Part shown: positions 33,787 to 44,096 of the stretch, one piece after another
Layout: the number at the start of each line of letters is the position of its first letter
Position numbering within the stretch: the stretch's first letter is position 1
The notes under the pieces: model-generated
The model's database searches: none
The model's input: only the letters and a program-made list of their open reading frames with translations
Told to the model about the DNA's origin: nothing
From: Atrina japonica
Lineage: Eukaryota > Mollusca > Bivalvia > Pterioida > Pinnidae
Assembly (NCBI GenBank): GCA_030159075.1
Contig: BROG01000947.1
Coordinates: 1 to 64,000, forward strand
DNA length: 64,000 nt
Direction of reading: 5' to 3'
Position numbers and translations under genes: made by a program

Positions 33787-34600
33787 GTGAAGTAGTGAAG
33801 CTTTAGAGTTGTTTAATGTCCCTCCCATCAACGTAACCTTAGAAGAAGGAAGATGGGTGGAATATTACCCCGTCTCTAGTGTCAATACACAATCTGCTCC
33901 TATTGAGTTTGAAATCAAAGGACAAGGCGATGAGTATTTGGATTTGAACCAGACCTATGTGTACGTAGAAGCTAAAACAAGATGGATCTGATCTAGCAGA
34001 TGATAGTCAAATCACCCCCGTCAACAATTTGCTGCATAGTTTGTTTTCCGAGATCGATTGTAATCTAAATAGAAAAGTGATCACTCCTGGAACCGATACC
34101 TATTCCTATCGAGCTTATCTCGAAAAGTTGCTGTCCTTTTCTAACGAAAAGTTAAAATATCAAATTAGTGCTACCAGTTTATGGTACAAGGATCACCCTG
34201 GACGATTTGACAAGTTGAATCCTCATACAGATGATGGCGCCGAGAAAAACTCAGGATTAGCTGATCGTCATGAACGGATCAGTGAAAGTAAAACCTTTAA
34301 TATGATGGATCGTCTCCATTTGGATCTGTTTGAACAGAAACGATATCTACCTAATGGTATAGATGTACGCCTAAGGTTTAATAGAAGTCGTGAACCCTTT
34401 TACATGATGTGTGGAGGAGGCGAATTAGGTTATTTTAAGATATTACAAATGTATCTAGTGTTACGTAAAGTGAAACCCATTGCAACCTTACTGAATCAGA
34501 TGAACGAACAGATGATTATCCAATGGTGTTGAGATGGAGATGGAGATGGTTTAGAGAGCAATATCGTATACCTGTACCTAAATCAACCGTGTATCAGTCC
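33761..34600 (+). pseudogene. Capsid protein of the F54H12.2-like type, N-terminal part only
   Basis: The frame begins at clustered ATGs (33761-33769), has a TGA after ten codons, then ELFNVPP, an APIEFEIKGQGDEYLDLNQT block and, after a frameshift near 33980, NNLLHSLFSEIDCNLN and YSYRAYLEKLLSF. These are hallmarks of the large family named after C. elegans F54H12.2, taken as the double-jelly-roll capsid protein of one Polinton lineage. Only about 270 residues remain; the homology fades near 34545. Confidence 0.75.
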
Positions 34601-35461
34601 TGTCAGTATGGGTTTAATTACGTTTTACGGGTAATACTGGGTTTTACAAGTATGGGTTTAATTACGTCAAGTAATCCGAACCTACCGATCTAGGACAAAA
34701 GCTGACGTTCTTTTGCTCCGCGCTGTATGGGCAAGATCAACCGTAGTAGTGAGACGTAATAAACTCTTCGTTTTTTTATTGTTATTATTATTTTGGTTTT
34801 TGGTATCACTGTACATAGTCACAGAGGGACGGCCCTAATCCTCTGTCGACTATCTAAAACGTTTTAGCGGGACATTAAACTTATTAAAAAATGATCTGGT
34901 GTTTGTGTATTTATGTCTGGGTATAAGGTGTACACGTTCAGGGTACACTTAGAGCTTAAACCTATTGAATATAAGGTGTACACGATTAGAGTACACTTAA
35001 GAGTCCTGCTCTAGTATCTACAAGGTAGACACAAAGAGGTGATCTGGTGTAAAAGCACCTTTGAAAAACTATGAGAAGGAGTATTAGTATCACAAACTCT
35101 ATTAGACATAGAAGCTATAGTGATTCTAAGTAAAAAAAAAATAAGGATACTATACGTAATAGTGTGTGTAACACAACTCTGTGAGACGTACGAGCTATAG
35201 AGATCCTATGTAAGAGAAAATAAGGCTACAAAGCGTAATAGTGTGTGTGTAACACAACTCTGTGAGACGTATGAGCTATAGAGATTCTAAGTTAAAGATT
35301 CAGAGAAAGAATAAGGCACTGGTGAAATAATAGCGACAGTAAAACAGGTGTCCAGATGTCCAGCGTGAGAAATGCAGGCAGGAAAATAAATTACAAAATG
35401 AAAACATGTTTTGGATAAACAACTTGTCAACAGATTGCATCGAAAATAAAAATAATGAAAT
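34601..35461. other. Non-coding right interior of Polinton 1
   Basis: No gene seen. There is a direct repeat GTATGGGTTTAATTACGT (34607 and 34650), two AAGGTGTACACG...GTACACTT copies (34926 and 34972), and a 76-bp tandem repeat in 35110-35300 containing GTGTGTAACACAACTCTGTG. Confidence 0.7.
35110..35300. repeat. About 76-bp tandem repeat, 2-3 copies
   Basis: GTGTGTAACACAACTCTGTG occurs at about 35162 and 35246, each followed by AGACGTA(C/T)GAGCTATAGAGAT. A degenerate earlier copy begins near 35090. Confidence 0.8.
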
Positions 35462-35706
35462 TTTATGCCGCTTCTCGCGCATGCGCACTTGTGTACTCTC
35501 ACCGACGGTGGCGACACCTGCTGGTTTCACAAACCTGGAAAAACCTAAAGTTTCGGTTCTAAAAATAGATTCACTCTCAGCTCAAAACTGGAAAAACCCA
35601 ACTTCTCTCTCTAGCCTTTGACTTCTCGTGAACTCACCCTCTTGTAACGAAGGCTCTCATTGGCTCCTTAGCCAAGATGGCCGCCCCCACAACCTTCCAC
35701 TTCCGG
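35462..35706. repeat. Right terminal inverted repeat of Polinton 1
   Basis: Starts CCGCTTCTCGCGCATGCGCA and ends CCTTCCACTTCCGG. It is the reverse complement of the left repeat with about 10-15 percent difference including short deletions. It also contains GCCAAGATGGCCGCC. Confidence 0.9.
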
Positions 35707-35830
35707 TCATAGACACGCCTCCGAGCTCAACGATTGGCTCTTTCTCCTTATTGCCATGACAATAGGACCTAACTTCCGGTACGACCTAACTTCCGGTATG
35801 ACCTCACTTCCGGTATGACACACTTCCGGT
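35699..35830. promoter_or_regulatory. Cluster of five ACTTCCGGT (ETS/GABP-type) motifs
   Basis: ACTTCCGGT, the reverse complement of the ETS core ACCGGAAGT, occurs at 35699, 35772, 35789, 35806 and 35822. The last four form a 16-17 bp tandem repeat. They follow the CpG-rich end of Polinton 1. Regulatory use is inferred. Confidence 0.5.
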
Positions 35831-35847
35831 TATGAGGTCACAGGCGT

Positions 35848-35961
35848 CTCCATGGTACGCATTTGAATTGGCCATTCAGAAGCCAGCATTCTGATGACGT
35901 CATCAAACAGCACCACTGGTGGCGCCCCCTAGCGACCAAAATTCAAATGCGCACCATGGAG
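35848..35961. repeat. 26-bp inverted repeat with a CRE palindrome in the loop
   Basis: CTCCATGGTACGCATTTGAA (35848) pairs with the inverted copy ending at 35961; the arms are about 26 bp with three mismatches and a 62-bp spacer. The spacer contains a perfect TGACGTCA at 35895-35902. It may be a small MITE or a hairpin. Confidence 0.75.
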
Positions 35962-36009
35962 CTGCCTATAACTACTAAAGTTGTTGGCAGCCTGGGGGTA
36001 ACGATGAAA

Positions 36010-36330
36010 GGCACAAGGCGTCTATGATGAGAAAATCCGATAAACTCAGGAGGATTAGGTGCCTAGCGGAGAGTAAGCTCAATTCAGTAGCTGATTTGGT
36101 AGTCGAGCATTTCAAGAATGTAAGATCTCGGACGAAGAATTCTCGCAAGTTTAGCGAGAATTAGAAAAATACCGCGAAATGAAAAAGGAAATTCATAAAA
36201 GTAGTACGAAAGACGCCGTTATCGAAAAAAACAACAAAGGAGCAAATGCGGATTTGCGGTAAAGCTAGAAAAAATACTGGGGCGGCCTATTCCGGAGAAA
36301 GAAAATCTACTTTCAAAATAAAATTTTATT
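36010..36330 (+). pseudogene. Fragment of a Polinton-2-type accessory gene
   Basis: Translation gives MRKSDKL...LAESKLNSVADLV, and after a frameshift SDEEFSQV, EKYREMKKEI and a tail ending LLSK. The blocks align with the C-terminal half of the minus-strand gene at 46228-46787 (LLMRKSEKH, LAESNLDSISELV, ISDEEF, ending in LVSK). It therefore represents a second copy, here on the plus strand, of that gene. No terminal repeat for its element was seen. Confidence 0.7.
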
Positions 36331-36373
36331 GTTCGTTGGATTTATAAATGGGTATAATTCCATTATAAATATT

Positions 36374-36583
36374 CTATCTTTGATAAACGCAAAATTTCTT
36401 CCAAAAAATTAAATTAGTTATATCTTTATATCGTATTTTTGCCTTGTTATTTTGTTTTAAATATGCTTTAATAACCGTTCTTCTAAAACGAATACCGTCA
36501 CACGAGTTACATATTAAGTGCCTCGCGGTAGTTTTGTGGCCACATAACAGACAAAAACGTAATTTAGCGATGTTATTTCTCAT
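36374..36583 (-). CDS. Small cysteine-rich ORF (possible zinc ribbon)
   Basis: A 69-codon frame with CLLCGHKTTARHLICNSCDG, i.e. two C-x2-C pairs separated by about 11 residues, and a basic surrounding. Two C-x2-C pairs in such spacing usually bind zinc. I do not recognise the protein. It lies beside the Polinton-2-type fragment and may belong to the same remnant element. Confidence 0.4.
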   Translation of the reverse strand: MRNNIAKLRFCLLCGHKTTARHLICNSCDGIRFRRTVIKAYLKQNNKAKIRYKDITNLIFWKKFCVYQR

Positions 36584-36815
36584 AATATACCTATGTGAAT
36601 TACACTATATACTACCCGGCATAGCCCGATGAGGACACGAAATTGTCTTTTAACTCTCGGCATTTGACACATTTGTTTCGTGATCCTGATTTTTATCATA
36701 TTATTATTTTCTTTGTGTCATTTTGCGCGCAATTATATTATAATTATCTGTTGTTGTTTTTTTTTTCGAGTAGATTGCATAATCTTACGTTATCGATTTT
36801 TAGGACGCGGGGAAT

Positions 36816-36839
36816 TCTATAATTCGCGCGAATTATAGA
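36816..36839. repeat. Perfect 24-bp palindrome
   Basis: TCTATAATTCGCGCGAATTA followed by TAGA is its own reverse complement. The next 30 bases repeat parts of it (GGAATTCTATGCTCGAATTATAG). Confidence 0.95.
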
Positions 36840-36884
36840 TTTTTCCGGGAATTCTATGCTCGAATTATAGCTTTTTTTTGTGGT

Positions 36885-37510
36885 GGGCTAGTTTTATTTC
36901 GCGAAGTGCCGTCGTACTTTGGGCTAGTTTTATGCCGCGAAGTCCGACGGATAAATTCCCGGAAAAATCGATAATTTGTGAAAGTAATATTAACGCGAAA
37001 GTGCCGTACATGTATTATAGTATAAACGCGAAAAGGTGGTGGGGAAATAGCCTGCATCGAAGTGCCGTAAAAATCGATATTCGGGGTTATTGATTTTTGT
37101 GAACAGACGTTTTTTTACCTGGAAAATTCAACCATATGTGGTAGATGAGATTTTTCACCCACAAAAATGGTTAAGTGGCGTAGAAGCCCCTACTATCAAC
37201 ACACAATATGCTATATAAACACGAAAACATGGTTGGGAATAACCTGTCTAGAAGTGCATATGCTATATTATAAACACAAAAAGGTGGTGGGGGAAATTGC
37301 CTGCCGCGAAGTGCATATATTATAATATAAACACGAAAAGGTGGTGGGAAAATAGCCTGCCGCGAAGTGCATATATTATGATATAAACACGAAAAGGTGG
37401 TGGGAAAATAGCCTGCCGCGAAGTGCATATATTATTATTATTATATTATAAATACGAAAAAGTGGTGGGGAAATAGCTTGGGAAATAGCCTGCCGCGAAG
37501 TGCCGTACAT
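36885..37510. repeat. 56-bp tandem repeat with GCCGCGAAGTGC motif
   Basis: Units near AGCCTGCCGCGAAGTGCATA, then an AT-rich spacer and AACACGAAAAGGTGGTGGG, recur at about 56-bp intervals, regular from 37200 to 37500 and more degenerate from 36885. Some copies carry CGCGAAGTGCCGTACAT instead. The function is unknown. Confidence 0.85.
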
Positions 37511-37725
37511 ATACTACTGCACTGAACATTAATCCCTTTGGGGCTTTTGTCATGTTGCCCCGACATGCACTATTATAACTGAATATGTAAAGCTGTTGAC
37601 GAATGTTCTCCCTCTCAACAGGTTTTCCTATGTATTATTATTTATATTTTCAAGATTATTTTTAATTTAGATCTACGTTGTGTGTGTAGTTCTAGCGCAC
37701 TTAATCCCTCTGGTCAATCGTAACC

Positions 37726-38192
37726 ACCTCCCAGCTGGTCACGAGCAGCCATGTGGGATAGTTCAGCTCACCGACCGTGTTAAGGTATGCAATTAACATG
37801 TGCAATCCAAACTACATAGTTATATTCGATTTTATAGGGGACTATATATAGACCGGGGAATTTACAAGTTATATATAGATTGGGGAAGTGCGCACCTGAA
37901 AGAGATTAGATTCCTACACGCTATGTAAATCATTTTGTGAGCCCGTGTAGCTCGTCAGGACCATGTACATAGCCGAGCCACACCCAAATGCCACATCCGG
38001 TCACACCCAAATGTGCGAGTATATGACAATGCTGCCTCAAATGGCACTTCGGTCAAATTTTGAGGGGAATGCCAGCGAGGGGATTTATCTGGAATGGATG
38101 TACATAAATTCAATTTTGTATATAGTCGCGCGCCCGGTGAATTCTGGATGTTGCACACCACACGCTCAGGAAGTCCATAAATTCGATGGCTT
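37726..38192. repeat. Left terminal inverted repeat of Polinton 2
   Basis: Starts ACCTCCCAGCTGGTCACGAG and matches the inverted right repeat along its length, including GTGCGCACCTGAAAGAGATT-type and GAGCCCGTGTAGCTCGT blocks. It has small indels relative to the right copy. Confidence 0.93.
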
Positions 38193-38234
38193 ATGAAATT
38201 GAAATGAGCTAAAAAAAATAATAATATATTAAAA

Positions 38235-41200
38235 ATGGATTTGCTCGGCAGATTTAAATATTTGTACACTAGAGGAAAATGGTCTTTGAAAAAAGGTCTA
38301 GAAGATTTTACAGATTATATAGCCGGAAGGTCCACCGAAGAAAATGTCAAAGAATCTGTTAGGGGAAAATTGCGACAAACTTTGGAATCGGACCTCGCAA
38401 ACGCGGCAAACGACATGCAGCGTAAGTCGATTCGCAGAAAGTTTAAAACTATTTTGAGTCCAGACCTCGAGAGGGGCACCGCTAAAATGCAACAAAACGG
38501 GAAACGAGTAGAAAGTTGAAAGGCGTGATGGTCGAACTCAACGATAAGTACGGCGAAACGTTCGAGGCGGGGGGAGAATTTAAGAAATTTTACTCGTCGG
38601 TTAAAAAAGACGTCAGTCGTCATAAAGATACGCACAACACTGCCAAACTTTTAAACGCGCTTCGGGGGCAATAATAGACGAGATAACGAAGCAGCTTCGT
38701 AAAATAGGGAGTTTAAAACTTCAGATTCAGCTCGACCAGAGATACGTTCGAGGCATTTTCGTAACGGAGTACCAAACGCTCAATCATAGGAGCCGCCAAC
38801 TCGTCGTGTTACGTGAGGAAGAGATTCCAAATGCCTATAACAACGCCCTTAAACAGATTTTAGACTCGATTCAAAGGAGTTCGGAGAAATCGCAATGGGT
38901 GCTCGATAAATGTCTCATGTTATACGTAAATTTTGCGCTCTATCAGGCGTTTTGCGAGTCCACCTATTTTCTACTACCCAAAGAATTACAAGATAAAAAG
39001 GCAATCATTAACGTACAAAATTCGGACGATAAATATTTCAAGTACGCCGTCTTGTCGGCGCTGCATCACGGGGAGATAGAACGAGACCACGATAGACCCT
39101 CTAAATATAAAAAGTTTTTAGAGGAGCACGATTGGAAGGGCATCGATTTTCCGACTCCGTTATCGCAAATAAGTAAATCTGAGCGGCATAACGGATTGGC
39201 GATAAATGTCATCGGATGGGAGGAAGATATTTTTCATCCATTATTTGTTTCCCAGCAGCCGCGCGATATAGATTGCATTTCTTTGCTATTGTTAGAAGGG
39301 AAGGAAAATAATTGGTATTATTCTTGGATAAAAAATATGTCTAAACTCGTGCATTCACAGACTGAGCACGTTGGGGAAAAATTGTATGCGATTATTGTTT
39401 AAAGGTATCTTCGAGCGAGGCCGTCAACGATAAACACATGAAAGATTGCATGAGCATAAACGACCCACCCATAGCCCCCCATCATGCCCGAAAAGGGTAT
39501 CAAATTAAAATTTAAAAATTACGCGCACAAACAGCCCGTTTACTGCGTCATTTTTGCCGATAATGAAAGCATCATCGTGCCCGTGGACGAGACAATAGGT
39601 TATAAAACGAAAAAGATATCGCGTCACGATGCCTGTGGTTATTGTTATACGGTGGTTTGGCGCAGTAAAGACGGCATCGAAAAAACGGAAGAACCCGTCC
39701 TATACAGGGGAGAAGACGCGGCTCGTCATTTTTTGGAAAGTTTGCAAAAGGAAGTGGAAAAAATTAACGAAAGTTTTGGAAAGAAGGAACCGATGGTTAT
39801 GACGAAGAAAGATAAAAAGAAATACCTAACCTCCAAGAAATGCTGGATATGCGATAAGGCGGAGTTTAAAGATGATAATCGTCGACAATGGTATGGACTG
39901 TGGAGCTATAGGAAAAGACTTTTAATGGAATTAGAGAAGTCGGGAAGTTTAACAGAATTGGAAAAAGAGTTGAAAAAGAAGCAGCAGGAGTTGAAAGAAG
40001 TGACAAATAACAAGGAACTAGAACTCGATATTGCAGATATCGAATGGAGGATTGAGAGACACGGAGCCATAAAAGGTAAGATAAAGGAAATTATGAAAAA
40101 AAATCGATAGCGGAAAATTTGACCACATCAAAGTTCTCAACCACTGCCATCTGACGTGGAAATTTCGCGGAGCCGCCCACAATAAATGTAATCGCTTGTT
40201 GCGACTCGTGAAAAATAAAACACCCATCCCCGTCATTTTTCACAATCTCAAGGGCTACGATTCTCACTTGAGTTTTTCGGAAATTGGAAAAACGCAAGGA
40301 AAGATAACGTGCATATCGTCAAATGGCGAAAATTTTATTAGTTTCTCCCTCGGCCAATTGAGATTCATCGATAGTTTACAGTTTTTATCGTGTTCGCTGG
40401 GGAAATTAGTGAATAATATCCACGATTTTCCCATGATGGAATCTGTATTCGGAAAAGAAAATACGCAAAAATTAACGCGGAAGGGCGTTTATCCTTACGA
40501 ATACTTTGACTCCTTCGATAGGTTTAACGAAACCGCGCTACCCCCGATAGAAGAATTTTATAGCAAACTTTCGGACAGTCACATCTCGGAAGAAGATTAC
40601 GCACACGCGCAAACGATATGGCAGGAATTTAGTTGTCAAAATCTTGGCGAGTACCACGACTTGTACCTGAAAACGTGGTTTTATTAGCCGAGGTGTTTGA
40701 ACAATTTCGGCACGATTTCGCCGACAATTACGGCTTGGACCCCTGTCACTACTATACGGCGCCGGGGCTGGCGTGGGACGCGGCTTTGTTTATTTCCGAG
40801 GCGGAATTAGAATTGCTGAGCGATTACGACATGTATCTATTTATCGAAAAAGGCATTCGCGGCGGCATAACGTCCGTCCCCACTCGTTACGCTAAAGCAA
40901 ATAATCCATATGTAGATGGTTACATCCCCGATTTAGTATCGAAGCACATCATGTATTTAGACGAGAACGCTCTGTACAGCGAGAGCAAGATGCATCCATT
41001 GCCTTACGACGAGTTCGAGTGGGTAGACGACGTCCCCGACCCGCTAAATCCGCCCGAAGGAAAAGGATGCATCTTGGAAGTCGATTTAGAATATCCGAAA
41101 GAGTTGCACGACGCGCACAACAATTATCCGTTGGCCCCAAGTTGATAAAAACCGGCTATCCGGATATCAGCGGGCGCTGATGGAACAGAACGAGATGAAT

Positions 41201-42206
41201 AATACGGGACCTCCGAAATTAGTGCCCAATCTGAGCGAAAAAAGGAATCCGTCGTTCACTATGAGACTTTACGGACATACATCGACTTGGGTTTGAAATT
41301 AACTAAAGTCCATCGGATTTTACGACTTAACGAAAAACCGTGGCTGGCGACGTACATCGATAAAAACACGCAATTAAAGAATCGGACAAAAACGATTTCG
41401 AGAAAGATTTTTTCAAAATGATGAATAATGCGGTGTTTGGGAAAAAGATGGAGAATGTCAGGAGTCGCACTAATATAAAAATCGTGCACGTAAAGGATAA
41501 AGACGAGATTATACGTAAAATCAACGCCTCGCCCACCTTCGATAGATGGACGCAAATCAACGAGGACATGATATTTGTTCATTTCAAGAACAAGCGAGTA
41601 AAACTTAACAAGCCGATTTACGCGGGCATGGTCATCTTAGATTTATCGAAGAGGCTGATGTACGGCTGGTATTACAAGTACCTCAAACGTAAATACGGCG
41701 ATAAAGCCAATCTACTTTACACGGACACCGACAGTCTGTTGGTAGAAATCGACACCGAAGACGTCTACAAAGACATGATTGAAGACGCAGACGAATTTGA
41801 TTTTTCGAATTATTGGGAGGTCGTTCTACCCTCTCACGTCCAAAAGGATAAAAACAAGAAAGTTGTGGGAAAAATGAAAGACGAGTGCGGCGGGCTTGCA
41901 ATTGCCGAATATGTCGGATTGAAACCCAAGATGTATTCGGTTTTAAAATCGTCTTTTAAAAATATCAAGGTCATGGACGATTTAGAGACCAAAGTCAATA
42001 AAAGAAAATTGAGAAAAGTCGGTAACGAGCTGAAAAGACACGAGGAGAAGATTATCAAGCGAGCAAAGGGCGTGAAAAAGTGCGTCGTCGAAAAGAAAAT
42101 TACCTTCGATGATTACAAGAACACCCTCTTTACAAATGATAAAATAGTTAGGGAAATGACCATTTACGGTCGGTATACCAAAAGATTTATGGCATCGAGC
42201 AAGTAA
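38235..42206 (+). pseudogene. Protein-primed DNA polymerase B (Polinton replicase)
   Basis: The gene would encode about 1,320 residues. The N-terminal part has AIINVQNSDDKYFKYAVLSA, typical of Polinton polymerases. The exonuclease region begins VIFADNES near 39550, and the next block (HLTWKFRGAAHNKCNRLLRL) follows near 40145. Palm motifs are YLDENALYS (motif A, 40960), MMNNAVFGKKMENVR (motif B, 41418) and LLYTDTDSLLVEI (motif C, 41709). Frameshifts occur near 38515, 38660, 39400, 40110, 40680, 41140 and 41400. The start follows an A-rich leader. It copies the element DNA using a terminal protein primer. Confidence 0.93.
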
Positions 42207-42275
42207 AAGTTTGAAGATATGAAATCTTTTATTCGAGGCGACCACATTCATACTTATGCGTGAGGCCATTGGAGA

Positions 42276-43132
42276 TTACTCGACGAGCAATAATTCTTCT
42301 CTGACAAAATTTCTCTGAGGCGCCGGCTTTTTCAGATAATACACGTCGATGCCTTGCATCCTAAAATGCCTGTCGATTTCATGCTTGTCTATAGATGGGG
42401 TCCGTGGCTCTATATTTTCCGCCCTCCAATTCGCCGGGTTGATACAGATGTCTCACTTTGGAGAACGGGCCGATGGGCGATTGCGTATTACTCGCGGGTT
42501 CAATTTTTTCGGGAGGCTTGGTCTCTTCGTTAATCGCTTTTACGACTTCCGGTAATCGTTTCACCCATTCTCTATTTCTGTCGTTAGATTTCATCCCTTG
42601 GTCGTATTAATAGATAAACAGCTGTTCCTCCAAAGTTTTATTAAATCTTTCGACAATGGCCTGGTCGCGATGAATATCTACTCTTCCCCTTCTTATTCTC
42701 ACGTCGTATTTAGACATTAATTTAGATACGACACCCATGAATTCCCGACCAGGGTCTACTTGTAATAATTTTGGAAATGTTAAATGTTCGAAAGCATCGG
42801 TCACTTCTTTACTGTCTTTGGTCGTTAAAGGTTCCGCTTCTTTGTATCTACTTCCCACATCTACCACCGTTAACGCGTATTTATACGTTTTCTTACCCAC
42901 TTTATCGTTCGGCAAAAACAACAAATCGGCCTGTTGTGTGCCGTTTTTTTCCACGGCTTCAAATTTGGGCCGCACGATTTTCTTGGGCGCGGGCAAATAG
43001 ATTTGCCAAACGTCTTGTTTTTTTTAGGAAATCGAACGCTTCTTTTTCGCTCACGTTGGCCGCTTTGGCCAATTTCTCGATGGCCATTTTTCCTTTCCAG
43101 TATCTGCGTGGACTGTAATATATCTTTTCCAT
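42276..43132 (-). pseudogene. Polinton 2 integrase (DDE core)
   Basis: The start ATG at 43132 is followed by a helical N-terminal segment. After a frameshift in an A/T homopolymer near 43020 comes the DDE core: QADLLFLPND (first Asp), LLQVDPGREFMG (second Asp) and IHRDQAIVERFNKTLEEQLF (catalytic Glu). An in-frame TAA at 42607 interrupts, and after it the C-terminal part continues with VKRLPEVVKAINEE and RHLYQPGELEGGK, then one more frameshift near 42395. No chromodomain is seen, unlike the integrase of Polinton 1. It lies convergent with the polymerase. Confidence 0.92.
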
Positions 43133-43139
43133 TTTTAAC

Positions 43140-43168
43140 GTAATTTATATTTTTAAAATATAAATTAC
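43140..43168. promoter_or_regulatory. 29-nt near-perfect AT palindrome before the integrase
   Basis: GTAATTTATATTTT, one T, then the exact inverted AAAATATAAATTAC. It ends 8 nt before the integrase ATG on the minus strand and supplies a TATA-like element in both directions. Confidence 0.6.
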
Positions 43169-43223
43169 AGATTTTTACGGCGTAAAACACTAGAGCCGTT
43201 CCTATCAACACGAATGCGATTTC

Positions 43224-43556
43224 TTAATTTTTTTGGTATTCTGAGGGTTCGTAAAAATCGCTCAATTTCGGTTCCGGCGGTATGTCTTCTTCGCCCGTCA
43301 TGTCGGAATACAGGCGCATCACCGCGTCTACTTCTTTGAACGTGTACAAGGCGTGACCTTCTTTTCTCAATCTTTCGTTTAAAAAATCTAATCTTTTCGC
43401 TCTTTTGTGATTCCATTCGTCTCTAGCTTTGGTCAGTCTTTCCACGGCCTTGTCGTGTCTTTTCTGTTCCTCTTGATTCGAGAATAAAAATTGTGAACCG
43501 GTAAAGGCCAAAGCATTTACGACGGCACCACCTAACATCATCGCTATCGTTGCCAT
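43224..43556 (-). CDS. Conserved Polinton small protein with N-terminal hydrophobic segment
   Basis: An intact frame of 110 codons. The N-terminus MATIAMMLGGAVVNALAFTG is hydrophobic and could span a membrane or be a glycine-zipper-like virion peptide; the rest is a charged helix (residues 28-85) ending in a proline- and acid-rich tail with LSDFYEPSEYQ. I know this pattern from many invertebrate Polintons, but its function is not established. The start ATG follows TTAAAA. The gene follows the ATGA-overlapped pair. Confidence 0.7.
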   Translation of the reverse strand: MATIAMMLGGAVVNALAFTGSQFLFSNQEEQKRHDKAVERLTKARDEWNHKRAKRLDFLNERLRKEGHALYTFKEVDAVMRLYSDMTGEEDIPPEPKLSDFYEPSEYQKN

Positions 43557-43575
43557 TTTTAACTAGATATTTTAT

Positions 43576-43826
43576 TTATTTCATGGTGTCGGCGGGAATG
43601 ATTCCTTTTTTTTTACTAACATGTCTTTTGTGTAATTAGCGAAAGCAAAATCGAGGACGAGCATCCCGAAATCTTTTGGTTCGAAATCCAGTTTTGGTGC
43701 TTGCATTTTTAAAAAATTCTTGGATAATTGCGCGTATCCGACGGCAATCCCCGTATTGAAGAAGGAGTGAGTACAAAGAAGGCGTGATACGCCGTGTTTA
43801 GTAAATCTTTTTTTAATACATTTCAT
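43576..43826 (-). pseudogene. Conserved Polinton small protein, downstream partner
   Basis: The start ATG at 43826 overlaps the TGA stop of the upstream gene as ATGA. The protein has FFNTGIAVGYAQLSKNFLKM and the acidic APKLDFEPKDFG motif, blocks shared by Polintons of many invertebrates. Near the end a frameshift in a run of nine or ten A/T replaces the expected ending, after which a stop follows at 43576. About 83 residues. Function unknown. Confidence 0.6.
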
Positions 43827-44071
43827 GAATGTTGGGTTTCTTTTGATATTACTTTTGGTTCTTGAATTACTTTTGGTTTTATGTAGACCAGAAATCCTGC
43901 AACTATAATTCCGCCAACTTGCCATTTCCAGCTATTAGCATTGCTATCGATGCTATTAGCATTGCTATCGTTGCTATTAGCATTGCTATCGTTTTGCCAT
44001 CTACGTTTAGCTCCCTTCTTGCCCGCTTCCACCAGTTTTGGATTCTTCGTTACTAATTCCTCTGGATTCAT
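43823..44071 (-). CDS. Conserved Polinton membrane protein with SND repeats
   Basis: An intact 82-codon frame. It starts MNPEELVTKNPKLVEAGKKG, then has three repeats of about seven residues rich in S-N-D-A encoded by a 21-bp tandem repeat (43928-43990), and then a membrane segment WQVGGIIVAGFLVYI. The repeat number probably varies. The TGA stop overlaps the ATG of the next gene, so translation may be coupled. Function is unknown. Confidence 0.65.
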   Translation of the reverse strand: MNPEELVTKNPKLVEAGKKGAKRRWQNDSNANSNDSNANSIDSNANSWKWQVGGIIVAGFLVYIKPKVIQEPKVISKETQHS

Positions 44072-44096
44072 CGTGTTTTTCTATAGTGTCAGATTT

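Larger units (their letters stand above)
27279..35706. mobile_element. Polinton/Maverick element 1 (8.4 kb, internally deleted)
   Basis: Inverted termini at 27279-27560 and 35462-35706 enclose a packaging ATPase, core-like proteins, a chromodomain integrase and the start of a capsid protein of the F54H12.2-like type. These are Polinton hallmark genes. No DNA polymerase B or cysteine protease was found, and the capsid gene stops early, so a large deletion is inferred. Target duplications are not clear. Nearly every gene contains an in-frame stop. Confidence 0.88.

Noticed and set aside
34836..34860. Second histone-like hairpin near GGACGGCCCTAATCC
   Set aside because: The bases do not form the GGCYCT/AGRGCC stem; only the signal at 28227-28242 fits the consensus.
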